Both the position numbers and the translations under genes were made by a program. From Laburnicola sp. R22_1 (Eukaryota > Ascomycota > Dothideomycetes > Pleosporales > Didymosphaeriaceae), in the NCBI GenBank assembly GCA_014281115.1, contig JACONQ010000001.1, forward strand, positions 372,001 through 436,000: a stretch of 64,000 nucleotides of DNA, read 5' to 3'. Below the pieces are notes generated by a model. The model was not told where the DNA came from and searched no databases. It saw only the letters and a list, made by a program, of their open reading frames with translations. Shown piece after piece: positions 10,452 to 21,946 of this stretch (positions are counted from its first letter, which is position 1; each line of letters begins with the position of its first letter).

Positions 10452-10896
10452 CTTGTTGGGGCCGTCGAATCTCGAAGAACAATTGGAGTAGCCATGAGGA
10501 GAAGCTTCGCAGTGTTTGGACGGGCCGCTTCCGACGCGATGCGCGGTCCGAAGCTGTGAACGGTGACATAATGCGACGCTAAATATAGCCTAGCCGAATC
10601 TAGCCGGTGCCTTCTTCTCATGATGAATCTCATCATCACACACAGTTGTTGCTAACCTGCAATGAGTGTCAAGCACGTCGCGAAGCCTCCGTACCTATTT
10701 CAGTTCGTTCATTCTATTGTCATGCTCCTGGAGAAGCGAGCTCGAACCATCATATCCCATAAGGTCCAGCGGTCACTGCTCGCCGCATACTAAGAATGAA
10801 TTCTGGTATATGATAGGACTAATCTATATTAATACTAATCTACAAACATAGGAAACCAAACACCGCCAAATCTCAACACCTTGAACTCCCGTTCCC
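10452..10896. other. Intergenic, no gene seen
   Basis: Upstream region of the hydrolase and downstream region of the next minus-strand gene; nothing recognised. Confidence 0.4.
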
Positions 10897-11415
10897 TCAC
10901 TTCCCCTCGTACTCATCCCCCGTTATAGTTGGCAGACTCGTTGGCTTCTCTCCTTCTTCCCCATAAAGCAACCTGGCGTCTTTGATTCCGATGTCTTCTG
11001 AGAGCTTTTGACTAATCTCGTCCAACTTGTTGGCAAACTGATTCCTAGTCATACCCATCTTCTTTGCAGGGTGCTCAGCAGCATTCTCATCATTCCATCT
11101 GTAGCACAGGTTGTAGAAATGGCACATCACAGCTTCGCCGTCTCCTTGATCCGGCCTGTCGCTAACCCACTTTTCGAACTCGGGATCGCTCTCTTTGTAA
11201 TCGCAGAATAGTCGCAAAAGATATTTAAAGGCGCATAATTCGGGGTCGGGGACGTTGTAATTTTGAAAATCGAAGTATGGGTAAGCCTCCGGATTGGCCT
11301 CTATCATTCCCATGATGCGGCTAGTTGGTTTGGTGGTCGTTGCCTTTCCGGCTCTTGATCCAGTCTTCTTGTCCGGTTGTTTCGCCTCCGGCTTGGGGTT
11401 GGATAGGAACCACAT
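10897..11415 (-). CDS. Hypothetical protein (172 aa)
   Basis: A single exon from ATG at 11415. A short basic N-terminus (PKPEAKQPDKKTGSRAGKAT) is followed by a compact, well-mixed globular-looking region rich in Tyr, Phe, Trp and Cys (YPYFDFQNYNVPDPELCAFK, LLRLFCDYKESDPEFEKWV, CHFYNLCYRWNDEN). It ends with acidic and amphipathic helices. The composition is convincingly coding, but no known domain is recognised. No signal peptide or membrane segment. A MITE copy lies about 270 bp upstream. Confidence 0.7.
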   Translation of the reverse strand: MWFLSNPKPEAKQPDKKTGSRAGKATTTKPTSRIMGMIEANPEAYPYFDFQNYNVPDPELCAFKYLLRLFCDYKESDPEFEKWVSDRPDQGDGEAVMCHFYNLCYRWNDENAAEHPAKKMGMTRNQFANKLDEISQKLSEDIGIKDARLLYGEEGEKPTSLPTITGDEYEGK

Positions 11416-11684
11416 ATCGACAGACCGGGTTTTCGCTGTTCCGGGGGTAACTTCAATCGATCGTTGTTGGTGTCGGTATTGGAAAGGTGTAGATTGTAGG
11501 TATCGGAAAGGTTTGTATTGTAAAATGCTTTCTCGAGGGAGTGAAGCTTTAGGAGAATGTAAACGCGGAGGCTTTCATACTCATGTCAAGTTCCTAGTCT
11601 GTGAGCAATACATTTGAAAAGCCTGGGCCCGGGTGCGCGCCGGTGAGTCGCTATCTTGGTTGTGTTCATGTTCTGTTGCTCACA

Positions 11685-11779
11685 TACAGCTACTGGACAA
11701 AGGATTGAGTGCAGCTGGCCTTAGTATCGCCCATCCTGGGGTAACACGTTGTACTCGAATTTTTGTCCTAGTACTGTAA
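11685..11779. mobile_element. MITE family B, copy 1 (95 bp)
   Basis: Ends TACAGCTACTGGACAAA and, on the minus strand, TACAGTACTAGGACAAAAA. A second copy at 26770-26883 has the same ends in the opposite orientation and shares the internal blocks 'gagtacaa' and 'gatgggcgata'/'gatgagcgata'. No coding capacity. The terminal TA and small size fit a Tc1/mariner-type MITE. Confidence 0.7.
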
Positions 11780-11800
11780 AGTGTGATATAACTTCCTCGC

Positions 11801-12055
11801 AATGACCCACACAAAAGGTGTGAGTAACAAATATCAAGACATCATCACTTTTATGATGGCCCGTCGCACTTGGGTATGTATACTTCCGTTCTGTCACAGT
11901 CTTGGTTTTCTGTATCTTCTGTTGCTCACACAAGGTGCGATAGAACTTTATCGCAATGACTCACACAAAAGGCGCGAGCAACAGATCTTAGCACACGGTC
12001 ACTTCGATGATGACTTGTCGCACTTTTGTCTATACTCGCGTTTTGTCACACGATG
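11801..12055. repeat. Imperfect direct duplication of about 100 bp
   Basis: Two units, about 11801-11897 and 11953-12052. Both begin GCAATGACYCACACAAAAGG, share a GATGATG/TATGATGG block followed by TCGCACTT, and end in TTCTGTCACA/TTTTGTCACA. The intervening segment carries an inverted copy of the 'gttgctcacac' motif also seen at 11675. This could be a tandem or nested pair of small elements. No coding content. Confidence 0.6.
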
Positions 12056-12059
12056 CACA

Positions 12060-13153
12060 TGAGGCTGGTCGGCATATCGCGTAGAAACTCTTAGCGCAAT
12101 GACTGCAGCTTTGATTAGCTTGCAACCATCTCTTCTAAGCTTAGATACATTTTTAACAATCCCGTCTGGACTGAGGCGTTTCTTCAAACGTCTTGTCCCA
12201 CATGAAATATTCCTCCAAACATCTGATCTTCACCCGCATAAAAGGAATTGCTGCTTATGGGTTCACAGCGACGAACAGGTCATAAGCATTTTAGCTACTA
12301 CTGATTTACGCACTTTGGCCCGCAAACTATCGTTTCAAGTATTTATTTTTACGTCTGTAAAAATACGTGCTCGTTGCATTGATTTTAGTCACTGTTATCA
12401 CTTCCAACACATCGCACTCAACACCCCCCCACTTTTCAACACTATATAATTTACCTACCAAGTAACCGAGAATTTCATCTTTCATAATTATTCATACTCC
12501 AAGCAGATCCATGGCCTGAGCGATCTCACCCCTACGTGGTACCTCTCTCCTAAAACTTCAGCTCCAATCCGTACTAGTGACGTACAGTCCATGGCCATTT
12601 CCCATAGATGCAGGCCTCGATATCATGTATTTGTGGACAAATCGCTATACTTAGGAGCATATAGATTTTCCTTTAACTTATTTAACGTTGAGAGGTTAGT
12701 TCAAGATTGGTGAGGCAGTTCCGAATGCTACCGGGGAGGTAGCCTTATTACTACCACAAACCATAGATTATAGAATCGCAAATACTATGGTAGCTCCTGC
12801 CAAGTATCAGTCAGCAATGTGGATGTGAGTCACCGGGTTGATTGCGCAGTGCTCGCTTCAACCAGGAGAGCTAGGAGCGCCATTACCGTCGGAGGCCGTG
12901 GGAGGAGGCGCCTGACCACCTCGTATTACGAGTTAGTTACCGGAGAAAGTATAGCATGTGGAGAAACCTTGAAAAAGCCAAGGCAGCACCCAGTGATAAA
13001 TAGGACAGTCAGCGCCTTGTGCAAAAGGAACGTGAAACCGAACCCACGCTGAGCCGAGGACGGCGTCACACTCTCGACTGATGGACTGCCACAACACCAG
13101 AATTACTATCATCATGTCATGAATTATAAACACGAAATACAGAAAAAGCAAGC
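12060..13153. other. Intergenic, 1.1 kb, no gene seen
   Basis: AT-moderate sequence downstream of the P450 gene. Short frames only; no feature recognised. Confidence 0.45.
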
Positions 13154-14803
13154 CTACTTGAACAAAACCGTGACCGGGTTCGCCGGCTGCAACACAATAT
13201 CAGCATGCAAGTCCGCAAGCTTCCCACCCATTCTGTTCTCCACCGTCTCAAACTGCTGGAAAATCCGCACAATAGTGTATCCCATCTCTGTGAGGGCAAA
13301 CTGCTGCCCGATACAGATCCTCGGTCCCCCATTAAAAGGCACATATGTCCAGCTCTTCGGAGTCCAGTGATCCCACCGCTCGGGAACAAATTTGGCAGGA
13401 TCGGGGAAGCTCGTCTCAGGAGGCGGGTACAGATCGGGACGGCGCTGCATGACGAGCGTCGAGTAGGCGATGGGCGTACCCTTTAGTATGCCGACGGGTT
13501 GAGTGCCGTCGGGGCCTCCGCCAAGAGGCAGTGTGGTGTCCTGGAGCGCCACGCGGACGTTGAAAGGAACTACTGGATAGAGACGCAGGGTCTCGTTCAT
13601 GATGTGTGAGAGATATTTCATGTCTTTCAAGTCCTGGTAGGTGGGCTTTCGGTTGAGGCCGACCTGCTCGATGATTTCTTGGCGCAGCTTGGCGGTGATG
13701 TGAGGCTGGCGTGACAATTCGTAAATAGTCCAGGTTAGGGTACAGGCAGTGGTGTCTCGTCCGGCAAGAAGGATGGACACAAGCTGGTCACGCAGCACCT
13801 TTCGATCGCGTGTATCAGCTGCAATTGCATGAAGAAAGGTGTAGCCTTCGGCATGCTTGCCCTTTTCTTCTAGCTCGCTAGGGGACAGCGTGAGGGCCTT
13901 TTCAATGAACATGTTAACAAAGTTATCCAAGATCTTCAGGGAACTGTAGAAACCCATCCGTTCTCGAGGGATGAACTTGTTCAAAGGCCTGGAAGTGCAA
14001 CGTTAGAGTGGCTGACGGAGTTCGAGGGGAGCTATACATACCCGATTTTGGCTATCAATCCTTGAATGTGTTGAATTCTGGTGAAAGCGTTGGCGAAAGC
14101 GGTTTGAGGTTGCTGTAAGCTTCCGATGCTCTCGCCCAGAAGAAAATGAGTCGCTGCATCTAGTGTATATCTGAAGAACATGTCCATTGTGTCCACTTCT
14201 CCTTCGCCCAGTTTGGTCATTAAAATCTGCACATTATGCTCAAATATGTTGATATCGCTTAGTCGGTCTTTGATGAATTGTGGGCGGATCAACTGTCTAG
14301 AATGATGCCATAGGTCCCCGTCGACCGCAAAGATACCTGCTCAGTTTTAGCAAAGAACTTTCAGGATGAGTTCGGGAAATAGTGGTAGAGGAGCACGTAG
14401 GCGTACCATCTCCAATGAAGTCATGGAAGTCCTTGTGGAACTGCTCTCCTTTGCCGTAATCTTTGAACTGGGTGGCTAGGATGGCCTTGATGTTTTCAGG
14501 CTCAACAGTCATTATAACTCTTTCGCCTATCCCGGTCTCGAGTGTGTACTGTCCAGGGGAGTATTTTGCGAATGAGGCCACCCAGAATTCATGCATGGTG
14601 TCGTTGCGAGTATGTTTGATGATGTTATAAGCTAGATCGACTTGGAAGGGTAGATACGTAGGTCGTGTGGGCGCCCGAGCTCCAAGCTTGCGAATTCTCG
14701 CATCGTTGTATAGCCTGGAGGATACGGCATAGACGATGTAAAGGATCAGAATGCCTCCGAGGAGTTCTGGAGTCGAAAGCGAAGTTCCAAGTAGTTTCAA
14801 CAT
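13154..14803 (-). CDS. Cytochrome P450 monooxygenase (CYP52-like), 3 exons, 508 aa
   Basis: Exons are 14803-14407, 14336-14042 and 13988-13154, with introns of 70 and 53 bp that both preserve the frame. The first intron joins FIGDG to IFAVDGDLWHHSRQ. The ATG at 14803 follows an in-frame GTG and begins an N-terminal membrane anchor (LLGGILILYIVYAVSS, about residues 14-30). Family motifs: I-helix AGRDTT at about 306-311, K-helix ETLR at 363-366, PERW at 433-436, and the haem loop FNGGPRICIGQQFALTE with the thiolate Cys at about 456. This last signature is typical of the CYP52/CYP63/CYP539 group of alkane and fatty-acid hydroxylases. ER-anchored and dependent on a P450 reductase. The hAT element begins 484 bp upstream of the start codon. 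Confidence 0.93.
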
Positions 14804-15424
14804 GGTAAGCGTCACTAAGCGACAGGAACTAGATGGAGGCGATCCGGTATTTGTCGACTATCCAGGGCCACACGCTTCACAAGCTTAAAAGACAGATCAG
14901 AACAAAGAACCGAGGCTTCTGCTGGATAGGGTCATAGCTCGCTTGCAACAGAAGCTAGTGCGGGGCACTCGGGGCATTCGGAGAGCGCAAGATCACTGAT
15001 TTGCTCTTCCATGCCTACGTAATTATTCTGCCTAGCCCAAGCATGAAACAATTCGAAGGCGGGGGAGTCTCGTGGCATAACCTTGGAAGAGCGGGGCAGT
15101 GCACCGGCTGTCTTGTGCATCCGGCCCCGAGCCTGACGGCCGGATTCGAGACGAGCCATCCAAGAACAAAGATGCTGCAGGTGTTCATTTGAGAATTGTT
15201 GACTATGCGACGGTGGACAGACGTTGTCGACTCAAGCTGTCGAATGTTGGCAAACACTTTTGCCAAGACATGCTGAGTCAGATCAGCAGAGCTGGCAACA
15301 ATCGAACCAATCACAACCGATCCCAATATCGGCTATTGCCGATATATTGGCAATCACGATTAGCAATATTGGTGCACAGACCAAGCTCAACTTCAATATT
15401 TAAACATCTATATTTTTCTATATA

Positions 15425-17332
15425 AGTCGGGTGGGGTAGTTTCCGACACCGGGTAGTTTCCGACAGCCCCGCAATCGCGCTCCCCCACCATGCACGCTGA
15501 CCGAAAAATAATTCTTACAACCTCAATTCTTTATCAATTTCAATTTTTCCTTTTGCATTGTTTTCTCTAACTTCGAATAGCTAGTTATATAGAAGGAGAT
15601 GTCTAGAACGCACTTGCAGACCTTAAATCTAGGGTCGCTTTAGCCACTGCTACTACTTAACATAGGGTACTACGCAACACTCTTTGCGGCCGCTTTAATA
15701 GTGCCCAACCCTACCTGCATGCCCACAATGGTGCACAGTGGCTTTTAGTTATTTAAGAAGAGCATCTAGAGCGCTAGATTCTCTATTAAGAAGCCCTTAG
15801 TTACGCGCTAACCCATGCGCAAGTGCGAGCTATCGCAACGGCCGTTCTTAAGCGAGAGGGTAACCACAAGAACCTAGGGAAGGAGTGGACTAGTCAATTC
15901 ATAAGACGCCGCCCAGCCATTAAGTCAAAGTTGGGCCGCTGGACTAGCTGGGAACGCATAAATGCGGCCACTCCTGAAAGTATTAGGCAAATATTCGACC
16001 TGTACGAGACCGTGACCTGGATTCCCCCCCGACACAGGTACAACGCCGACGAGGGCGGTATTATAGAGGGCTAGGGAGTTAATAGGCTTGTTATAGGCTC
16101 CTTGCAAGAGAACCCTAATGCTATACTAGTTAAGATAATAAATACCTATACTTAGACCTCTATAGTAGAGTGTATCTCTACGCTCGGCGTCGTTCTTAAA
16201 TCTTTAGTTATCTTTAAGGCTAAGAGCATCCAGGAGCAGTGGTTTAAGAAGGAGTTTTTAACTTAATATCCTTGCTAACATGTTACCTTCTCGCAAAATA
16301 GGTGGACAAGTAATAATATTGCTGTTGAGTGGCTGGAGAAGGTGTTCTTGCCCTAGACTAAGCCTAACGATCTGTCTAAGACACGGTTGCTTATTGTTGA
16401 CGGCTATAGTAGTTATACCTTAGACGAATTTATAACTGCATATTATATAAATAATGTCCACTTGCTTTTTATCCCTGCCTATACTTTACATATACTCCAG
16501 CCTTTAGATCTTAGTTGTTTCTCTAGCCTAAAGGTGGCGTATCGGCGCTTTGTTAGCAAGTATAGGGCTAAGACAGATGCAACAAAGCTTAGGAAGGCTA
16601 AGTTTCTTAAATTTTATGTAGAAGCGCGTAAAATTGGCCTTTAAGAGCAGTGTGTCTGATCTGGGTAGAAAGTAATAGGGCTGTACCCTAAGAACGTGAG
16701 GAAGCCCTTGGGTTCTCGCTGGGTGGTGGTGCGCGAACGGCCGTTAACACCACCCTCTTCTATTAAGGATATTAGGACGCTAAAATGTGGCAGCGATGTT
16801 GTAAAGCTATTTTCTAAAAAGAGCTTCTTACTAACTACACGACAATGTGTTCGGCTTACCGCTAAGGCATTTAACTGTACCTTAATAGAGGTCACCACAA
16901 AAAATTATGAGATTACTTTCTTGCGTAAGCAGGTTAATTAAGCAAATCCGCTAAAATGCCGCAAAGTCGCAATTGATCCAAACAAACGCTTCGCAAGTCT
17001 TGTAGAAGTTCTCTTATAGACTAATTAGGTGCCCTCTTAACGTATTTGCAAAGTGAGAAACGCATTGTAGAAGGTTATTATTGTAGAGGAGGAAAGTAGC
17101 TCTGAAGAGGAAGCGGAGCAGCTATTGGTTCGATGTTCGGCGCGAGAACGACAACGAACATAACAATATCTTAATTGTGATTTAAGCATAAATAAAGAAA
17201 GCGATTAAATACTTCGAATACGATTTTTTTATATTTTTACAAATCTATTTAATAAAGTTGTAAGCATATTCGCAACCCAAGTGGTGGCAGCGGCGAAATT
17301 TTGCGGGGTGTCGGAAACTACCCCACCCGACT
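15425..17332 (+). mobile_element. pogo/Fot-type element 1, RIP-degraded (1908 bp)
   Basis: Perfect 26-bp terminal inverted repeats starting AGTCGGGTGGGGTAGTTTCC, flanked by TA duplications (15423-15424, 17333-17334). The left end repeats the motif GGGTAGTTTCCGACA twice in tandem; the right end holds one copy. Inside lies a wrecked transposase on the plus strand. Nested in the hAT element. Confidence 0.92.
15823..16920 (+). pseudogene. pogo-type transposase remnant of element 1
   Basis: One reading frame (phase of 15823) shows family blocks broken by many TAG/TAA stops. They include an HTH_Tnp_Tc5 tail (KEWTSQFIRRRPAIKSKLGR), a degraded first catalytic block, LLIVDGYSSYTLDEF with the second Asp, and ILQPLDLSCFSSLK with the third. 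The frame stays constant and the interruptions are stops rather than indels, which points to RIP as the cause. Domains visible: CENP-B/Tc5-type HTH and DDE_1. Non-functional. Confidence 0.85.
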
Positions 17333-17498
17333 TACAAAGCCTGTCTTAGTTTCGCCTCGTATGGCTACTTATCCTAGACACCTCGTAAAGGTTCAGGCCT
17401 AGGGTCTAGGTACTGTGGACACCCCCCACAGCTGGGTATAGGCAGTTGCTGTAGACATCCCCTACAGCTAAGAGTGTAGAAATAAAAAAAGCTATAAG
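17333..17498. other. hAT-derived spacer between nested elements 1 and 2
   Basis: Original hAT sequence left between two TA insertion sites; contains degenerate CTCGTA-type motifs but no coding frame. Confidence 0.6.
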
Positions 17499-19284
17499 CT
17501 AGCGCAGCCGGTTGTGAGACACCCAGGGATATGAGACACCGCGCAGAAATCCTCCACCCCTCAAAAAAATCGCGATATCTCCACATCCACCCTACCAAAA
17601 TGGCCAATCGTGAGGCAGCAATTCAAGCAGCTATTACCGATCTCAATGCTGGCGTTTTTCCTAGTCAACGAGCTGCTGCAAAGGCACACAACATCCCCCT
17701 AGCCACGCTCTCGAGGCGCGTACGCGGTTCACAAAACTGGCAAAACAGCCACGTATACCAGCAACGATTAACTCCACAACAAGAGGACTTCCTTGTACAA
17801 TGGATACTTGAAGAGGACGCACGCGGGTATCCTCCTTCTCACGCTCGTACACGAGAAATGGCGAATCGAATCCTAAGGATGAACGGCGAGCCCACGTTAG
17901 TGGGTAAACACTGGATATCCCACTTCATCAAACGCAACCCACGCGTCGCCTCTATTGTGGGTAGGAAGATTAAGGCTGCAAGAGCTAAGGAAGCAACTCA
18001 GGAGGCAATACGCGAGTTTCTTAAGCTCTATAAGCAGCTCCGCGTTGAGCTAAACATACGCAATAAGGATACATAGAATATAGACAAGACTAGCAAGGCC
18101 CTAGGTGTATATGCAAACACCAGAGTACTCGCAGACAGCCAGAAAACAAAGGCTTACTATCAGTCGCCAGAGAATCGCGAGTAGGCGTCGATAATCGAGT
18201 GCGTTTCGGCAATAGGCAAGAAGCTAAGGCCTGCGGTTATTTTCAAAGGCAAACACCTACAGAGCACCTAGTTTCCATTAATAATACCTGACTGGCTATA
18301 CGCAACCTCAGAGAATGGCTGGACATCTAACGCGATTGGCGTTAAGTGGCTGCAACGCGTATTTCTGCCAGAAACTGCGCCCTTAGAGGATCGCTAGAGG
18401 ATGCTAATTTTAGATGGCCACAGCAGCTATGTGGACCTAGACTTCCTGTGGATCTGCAAGCAGAATAAAGTCAGGCTTCTATTTCTCCCTGCTCACTCAT
18501 CTCACGTTCTGCAGCCCCTAGATCTCTCTGTTTTCTCAGTAGTAAAACAATTCTATCGCCAGCAGATCCAGGAGTTATCACACCTTAATAATGCTGCCCT
18601 AGTCAAAAAGGAACGCTTTATTACTGCCTACCACGTTGCCAGAGAGGGTGCAATCACTAAGAGAGTTATTCGCGCTGGATGGGCTACTGCAGGCATCTGC
18701 CCATTAAACATTAAGCGAGTAATTAACTTATCTCAAGTCGCTCAAAGGCCTGTTACGCCACCTCGCCAGAATCAAGCTCAATAACCAATCGAGAGCTATC
18801 TATCTACCCCCCGCGGCCCTCGTAATCTGTTTATAGCTCAGCGAGCGCTTCACAAAGAGCAGAGTATAGGCCGGAAGGTTCACTAACTGTTTGAAAAAGC
18901 TGGCAAGGCAATTGCAGTTGCAAATACTCGCTCAGTAGCGCTAGAAGCAGAGAACAAACGATTGCAGAGCCAACTTGAGGCTCTTAAGCCTTAAGCACCA
19001 CGAAAGAGGGTTCGTATGGACCCAAATCAACGCTTTGCCAACGTAGATACGATTAAGATAGCAGTAGAGGCCTCTAAGCTTATAGAGCAACAAAACAATA
19101 GTCCTGACAAAGAAAAGGAGGCAGAAAAACTAGCAGCAGAAGTAGCAGCTAAAACTCTGCAATCTATGTGTAGTGAGTGGCAATTGTAATTACGCTGAAT
19201 CAATTATCGCGATTTTTTGAAGGGTGGAGGATTTCTGCGCGGTGTCTCATATCCCTGGGTGTCTCACAACCGGCTGCGCTAGCT
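17499..19284 (+). mobile_element. pogo/Fot-type element 2 (1786 bp)
   Basis: Terminal inverted repeats of about 75 bp, nearly perfect, beginning AGCTAGCGCAGCCGGTTGTG, with TA duplications at 17497-17498 and 19285-19286. Within each TIR the motif RTGAGACACC occurs twice, 17 bp apart. The element is close in length, first ten bases and protein to element 3 at 40740-42528, so the two are sister families. Nested in the hAT element. Confidence 0.93.
17600..19189 (+). pseudogene. pogo-type transposase, RIP-inactivated (about 530 codons, 7 in-frame stops)
   Basis: A single frame from ATG 17600 (MANREAAIQAAITDLNAGVF) to TAA 19187-19189 without frameshift. Four TAG stops (18074, 18182, 18269, 18395) and three TAA stops (18782, 18884, 18992) interrupt it. 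Two TAGs align with tgg (Trp) in the related element at 40740-42528 (CEW-VSIIE, TTW-FL); this is the CpA to TpA change on the opposite strand expected from RIP. Domains in order: Psq/HTH, Tc5-type HTH (GKHWISHFIKRNP), then DDE_1 with NIDKT, LILDGHSSY and LQPLDLS carrying the three catalytic Asp positions. The C-terminal tail has KRVRMDPNQRFANV. Confidence 0.92.
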
Positions 19285-19304
19285 TATCGTACGTACCTTA
19301 CCGT

Positions 19305-21309
19305 ATTCGGCCACTCAACGCACAGACCCCACTCAACGCACAGTTAACACTAAAAATCGTATATTTTCAACACCTCATAACTCCACCAATATGGACCCGA
19401 TCGACGCAGCTGTTGAAGCTTTAAAATCCCTGAAGCTAGGAGAACGTCCTAATATATCCCAGGTTGCTCGGGAGTACGGCGTTGAGCGGTCGCGGCTCTC
19501 GAAGCGCTATCGAGGGGTTCAGGGCACCTATGCAACTCGGGCCGAAAAAAAGCGACTCCTCAACAATACACAGGAAAAACAGCTACTACAGTACATTGAT
19601 AAGCTGTGTGTACAAGGCCTACCCCCTACGAGAGAGATGATACGAAATTTCGCTGGAGAAATAGCACATCAAGAGCCAGGAAATCACTGGGTTAATCGCT
19701 ACATTGCGCGCATCGCACCGTCAAATATATACAATATGGATGAGAAGGGCTTCTTGATCGGGGTAGTGTCAAAAATGAAGCGCGTGTTCTCTCGACAGCG
19801 ATATGAGCAAGGAGGCGTCAAGCAGGTACTCCAGGACGGCAATAGAGAGTGGATAACAACAATAGCTTGTATATGCGCCGACGGCAGCTCTCTTAAACCT
19901 GCCCTAATATATTAGGCGGCTTCTGGCAACATCCAGGACACATAGCTACAAGATTTCAATCCTCAAGAGCACCAGGCCTTTTTCGCCTCATCACCATCTG
20001 GATGGACAAACAACGAACTTGGGATTGCCTGGCTTAAGAGGTGCTTTCAAAAGGAGACTAAGAAGAAGGCAAAGCGCGACTATCGACTCCTAATTCTTGA
20101 TGGGCATGGCTCACACGTTACTATAGAGTTTATCGAGTTCTGCAATCAAAATCGAATCCTCCTAGCTATCTACCCGCCGCATTCAACTCATACGCTACAG
20201 CCTCTAGATGTCTGCCTTTTTAAGCCTCTTTTAGCTGCATATACAAAAGAGCTCTCCGAATTCATGTACAACAGCTAAGGACTCACATCTATCACTAAGC
20301 GCGACTTCTTCCGCTTCTTCTATAAGGCATGCAGAGTTGCATTCGCCAAAGAAACAATAATTAACGCCTTTAAAGTTACTAGCATCTCTCCGCTGAATAG
20401 CAACGCTATATTAAAGAAATTTAAGGATCTAGAGCCTAAGAGGCCATTAAGCAGCGATAGCACGTTGTTAGTACTCTCTGCAAGCGATTGGCGTAAAATT
20501 GAAGGACTTCTACGACAGGTAATTGAGGATCTTAATGATAAACGCGTCTCGCAGCTGTCTCACACAATACACGCAATAGCGACTCAGAAACAGCTCGTCC
20601 AGCACGAAAACGATCGCCTTAGAGATGCCCTTTTCAATGAGAAGAAGCGCCGTAAGCGTGGCAAGGCATTACTACTTGAACCCTCTAAGAATTACGCTGG
20701 CGGCGCCGTCTTCTGGTCGCTATTAAAAGTTAAGGCTGCCCGCAATCGCCAGGCTGAAAAAGACGCTAAAGCAGAAGAACTACAACACCAGAAGGAGCGC
20801 AACAAGCTAGCTAAGGAGCAGAAAAAGCAGGAGAAACAGGCTATGCTTAAGCAGAGGGCGCAGAAAAGGATGGCTGCAAAAGAGGTTAGGTTGCAAGAAC
20901 AGTAGAGGAAGGCGGCAGAGCGCGAAGAAGATCTACTTGCGCGCGCAGCTAAAAAGCAACTTAGGACTGATATACAATTGGCCAAAAAGGGTAAGGCGCG
21001 TAGCCTCGAGGCTCCTGCACCTCCTGCTTATGTTATTAAGGACCTAGAGGTTGATGTTGAGGATCTATTAGTTATTGAAGGGGTGGTGGAGGCATCCGGC
21101 CTATCAACGCGCACTCGCAAAGTACGCCTCCCACAGAGGTATCACACGCAGTTTATCGTTGCCAATCGATTTATCAAGCTTCTGCAAATGCTACTCTAAA
21201 AAATCTAGTGATTTTACGATATATATAGAGCTCTGCAGCTTCAAAAGTAATAGTGGTGGCTATCCTCAAACTGTGCGTTGAGTGGGGTCTGTGCGTTGAG
21301 TGGCCGAAT
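19305..21309 (+). mobile_element. pogo/Fot-type element 4, mildly RIPped (about 2005 bp)
   Basis: Inverted repeats of about 40 bp, left ATTCGGCCACTCAACGCACA, each with two tandem copies of CCACTCAACGCACAG separated by 3 bp. The left flank gives TA, while the right flank is TT, so the target duplication is imperfect and the exact ends are uncertain by 1-2 bp. Inserted 20 bp from element 2, in the hAT element. Confidence 0.88.
19391..21199 (+). pseudogene. pogo-type transposase with only four RIP-type stops (603 codons)
   Basis: A single uninterrupted frame from ATG 19391 to TAA 21199 except for TAG 19913, TAG 19943, TAA 20276 and TAG 20903. Each is one C-to-T or G-to-A step from Gln or Trp. 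Domains: Psq-type HTH (PNISQVAREYGVERSRLSKR), Tc5-type HTH, DDE_1 with IYNMDEKGF, LLILDGHGSHVT and HTLQPLDVCLF, and a long Lys/Gln/Ala coiled-coil C-terminus. The least decayed of the five pogo-type copies, so probably among the youngest. Confidence 0.9.
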
Positions 21310-21870
21310 TTGGTATGCTAAAACAATAGCATTATGGGGCCCAGCCCCAGGCATATCGTCGTCGTCATCCTCAATCAACAACGGCCGTGCTGCCGACCCA
21401 TCCCTATCAGGCCCACGAGGAGCCAGGCGCAGAGGTCCACCATTAGGAGCATCATCACCCCCATCTCGTACGGAGCAGCGTGCTGCGTGGTCTCTCCACT
21501 TGCAGTTGGCACATGCCCCGCCAAAGTGTCCGGCTACCCGGCGGCACTCTGGGAATGGTCGTGGGCCTGGTACAGCAGTATGGCAGCTGCTGCATTCGGT
21601 TGCCACTCCCACACCACGAGATTGTATGAGGATGGCGTTGATGTACGAAGGACGATGCGAGCCTATTTGATTGAGTCGTACGCTGCCTCGTACGATCTCC
21701 ACATCCTGCCCTGGAAGGGCTAAGACTGCTCGTCCTTGCGGACTATGCACATATGGGGCCAACTGCTGCCCTCCAACACGGAGAATAGGGTTCGCATTCG
21801 TACCTGCGAGCTGGGCGGCAACGACGGCGGCGTTGTAGATGACAAGAGCCCTATATAATAGTTAGTCTAG
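21310..21870 (-). pseudogene. DUF3716-like Cys-rich protein remnant carried by the hAT element
   Basis: A minus-strand frame from about 21860 runs through ALVIYNAAVVAAQLAGTNAN and VGGQQLAPYVHSPQGRAVL to a Cys-rich block CSSCHTAVPGPRPFPECRRV, then GGACANCKWRDHAARCS (CxxC ... C ... CxxC ... C). This is the pattern I associate with fungal DUF3716. An acidic DDDDDD tail follows, and the frame then runs straight into the inverted repeat of pogo element 4, which truncates it. A GTAAGT donor and an ATATAG acceptor upstream (about 21950 and 21850) suggest a 5' intron. It lies downstream of the transposase on the same strand, within hAT sequence. It may be a cargo or accessory gene; family call moderate. 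Confidence 0.6.
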
Positions 21871-21946
21871 TACGATAATGAAAGGGGATAGCTGAACAAG
21901 TGGCCTGTAGTTGAACATGTAGCAATTGTACAAACTTACATGGTTG

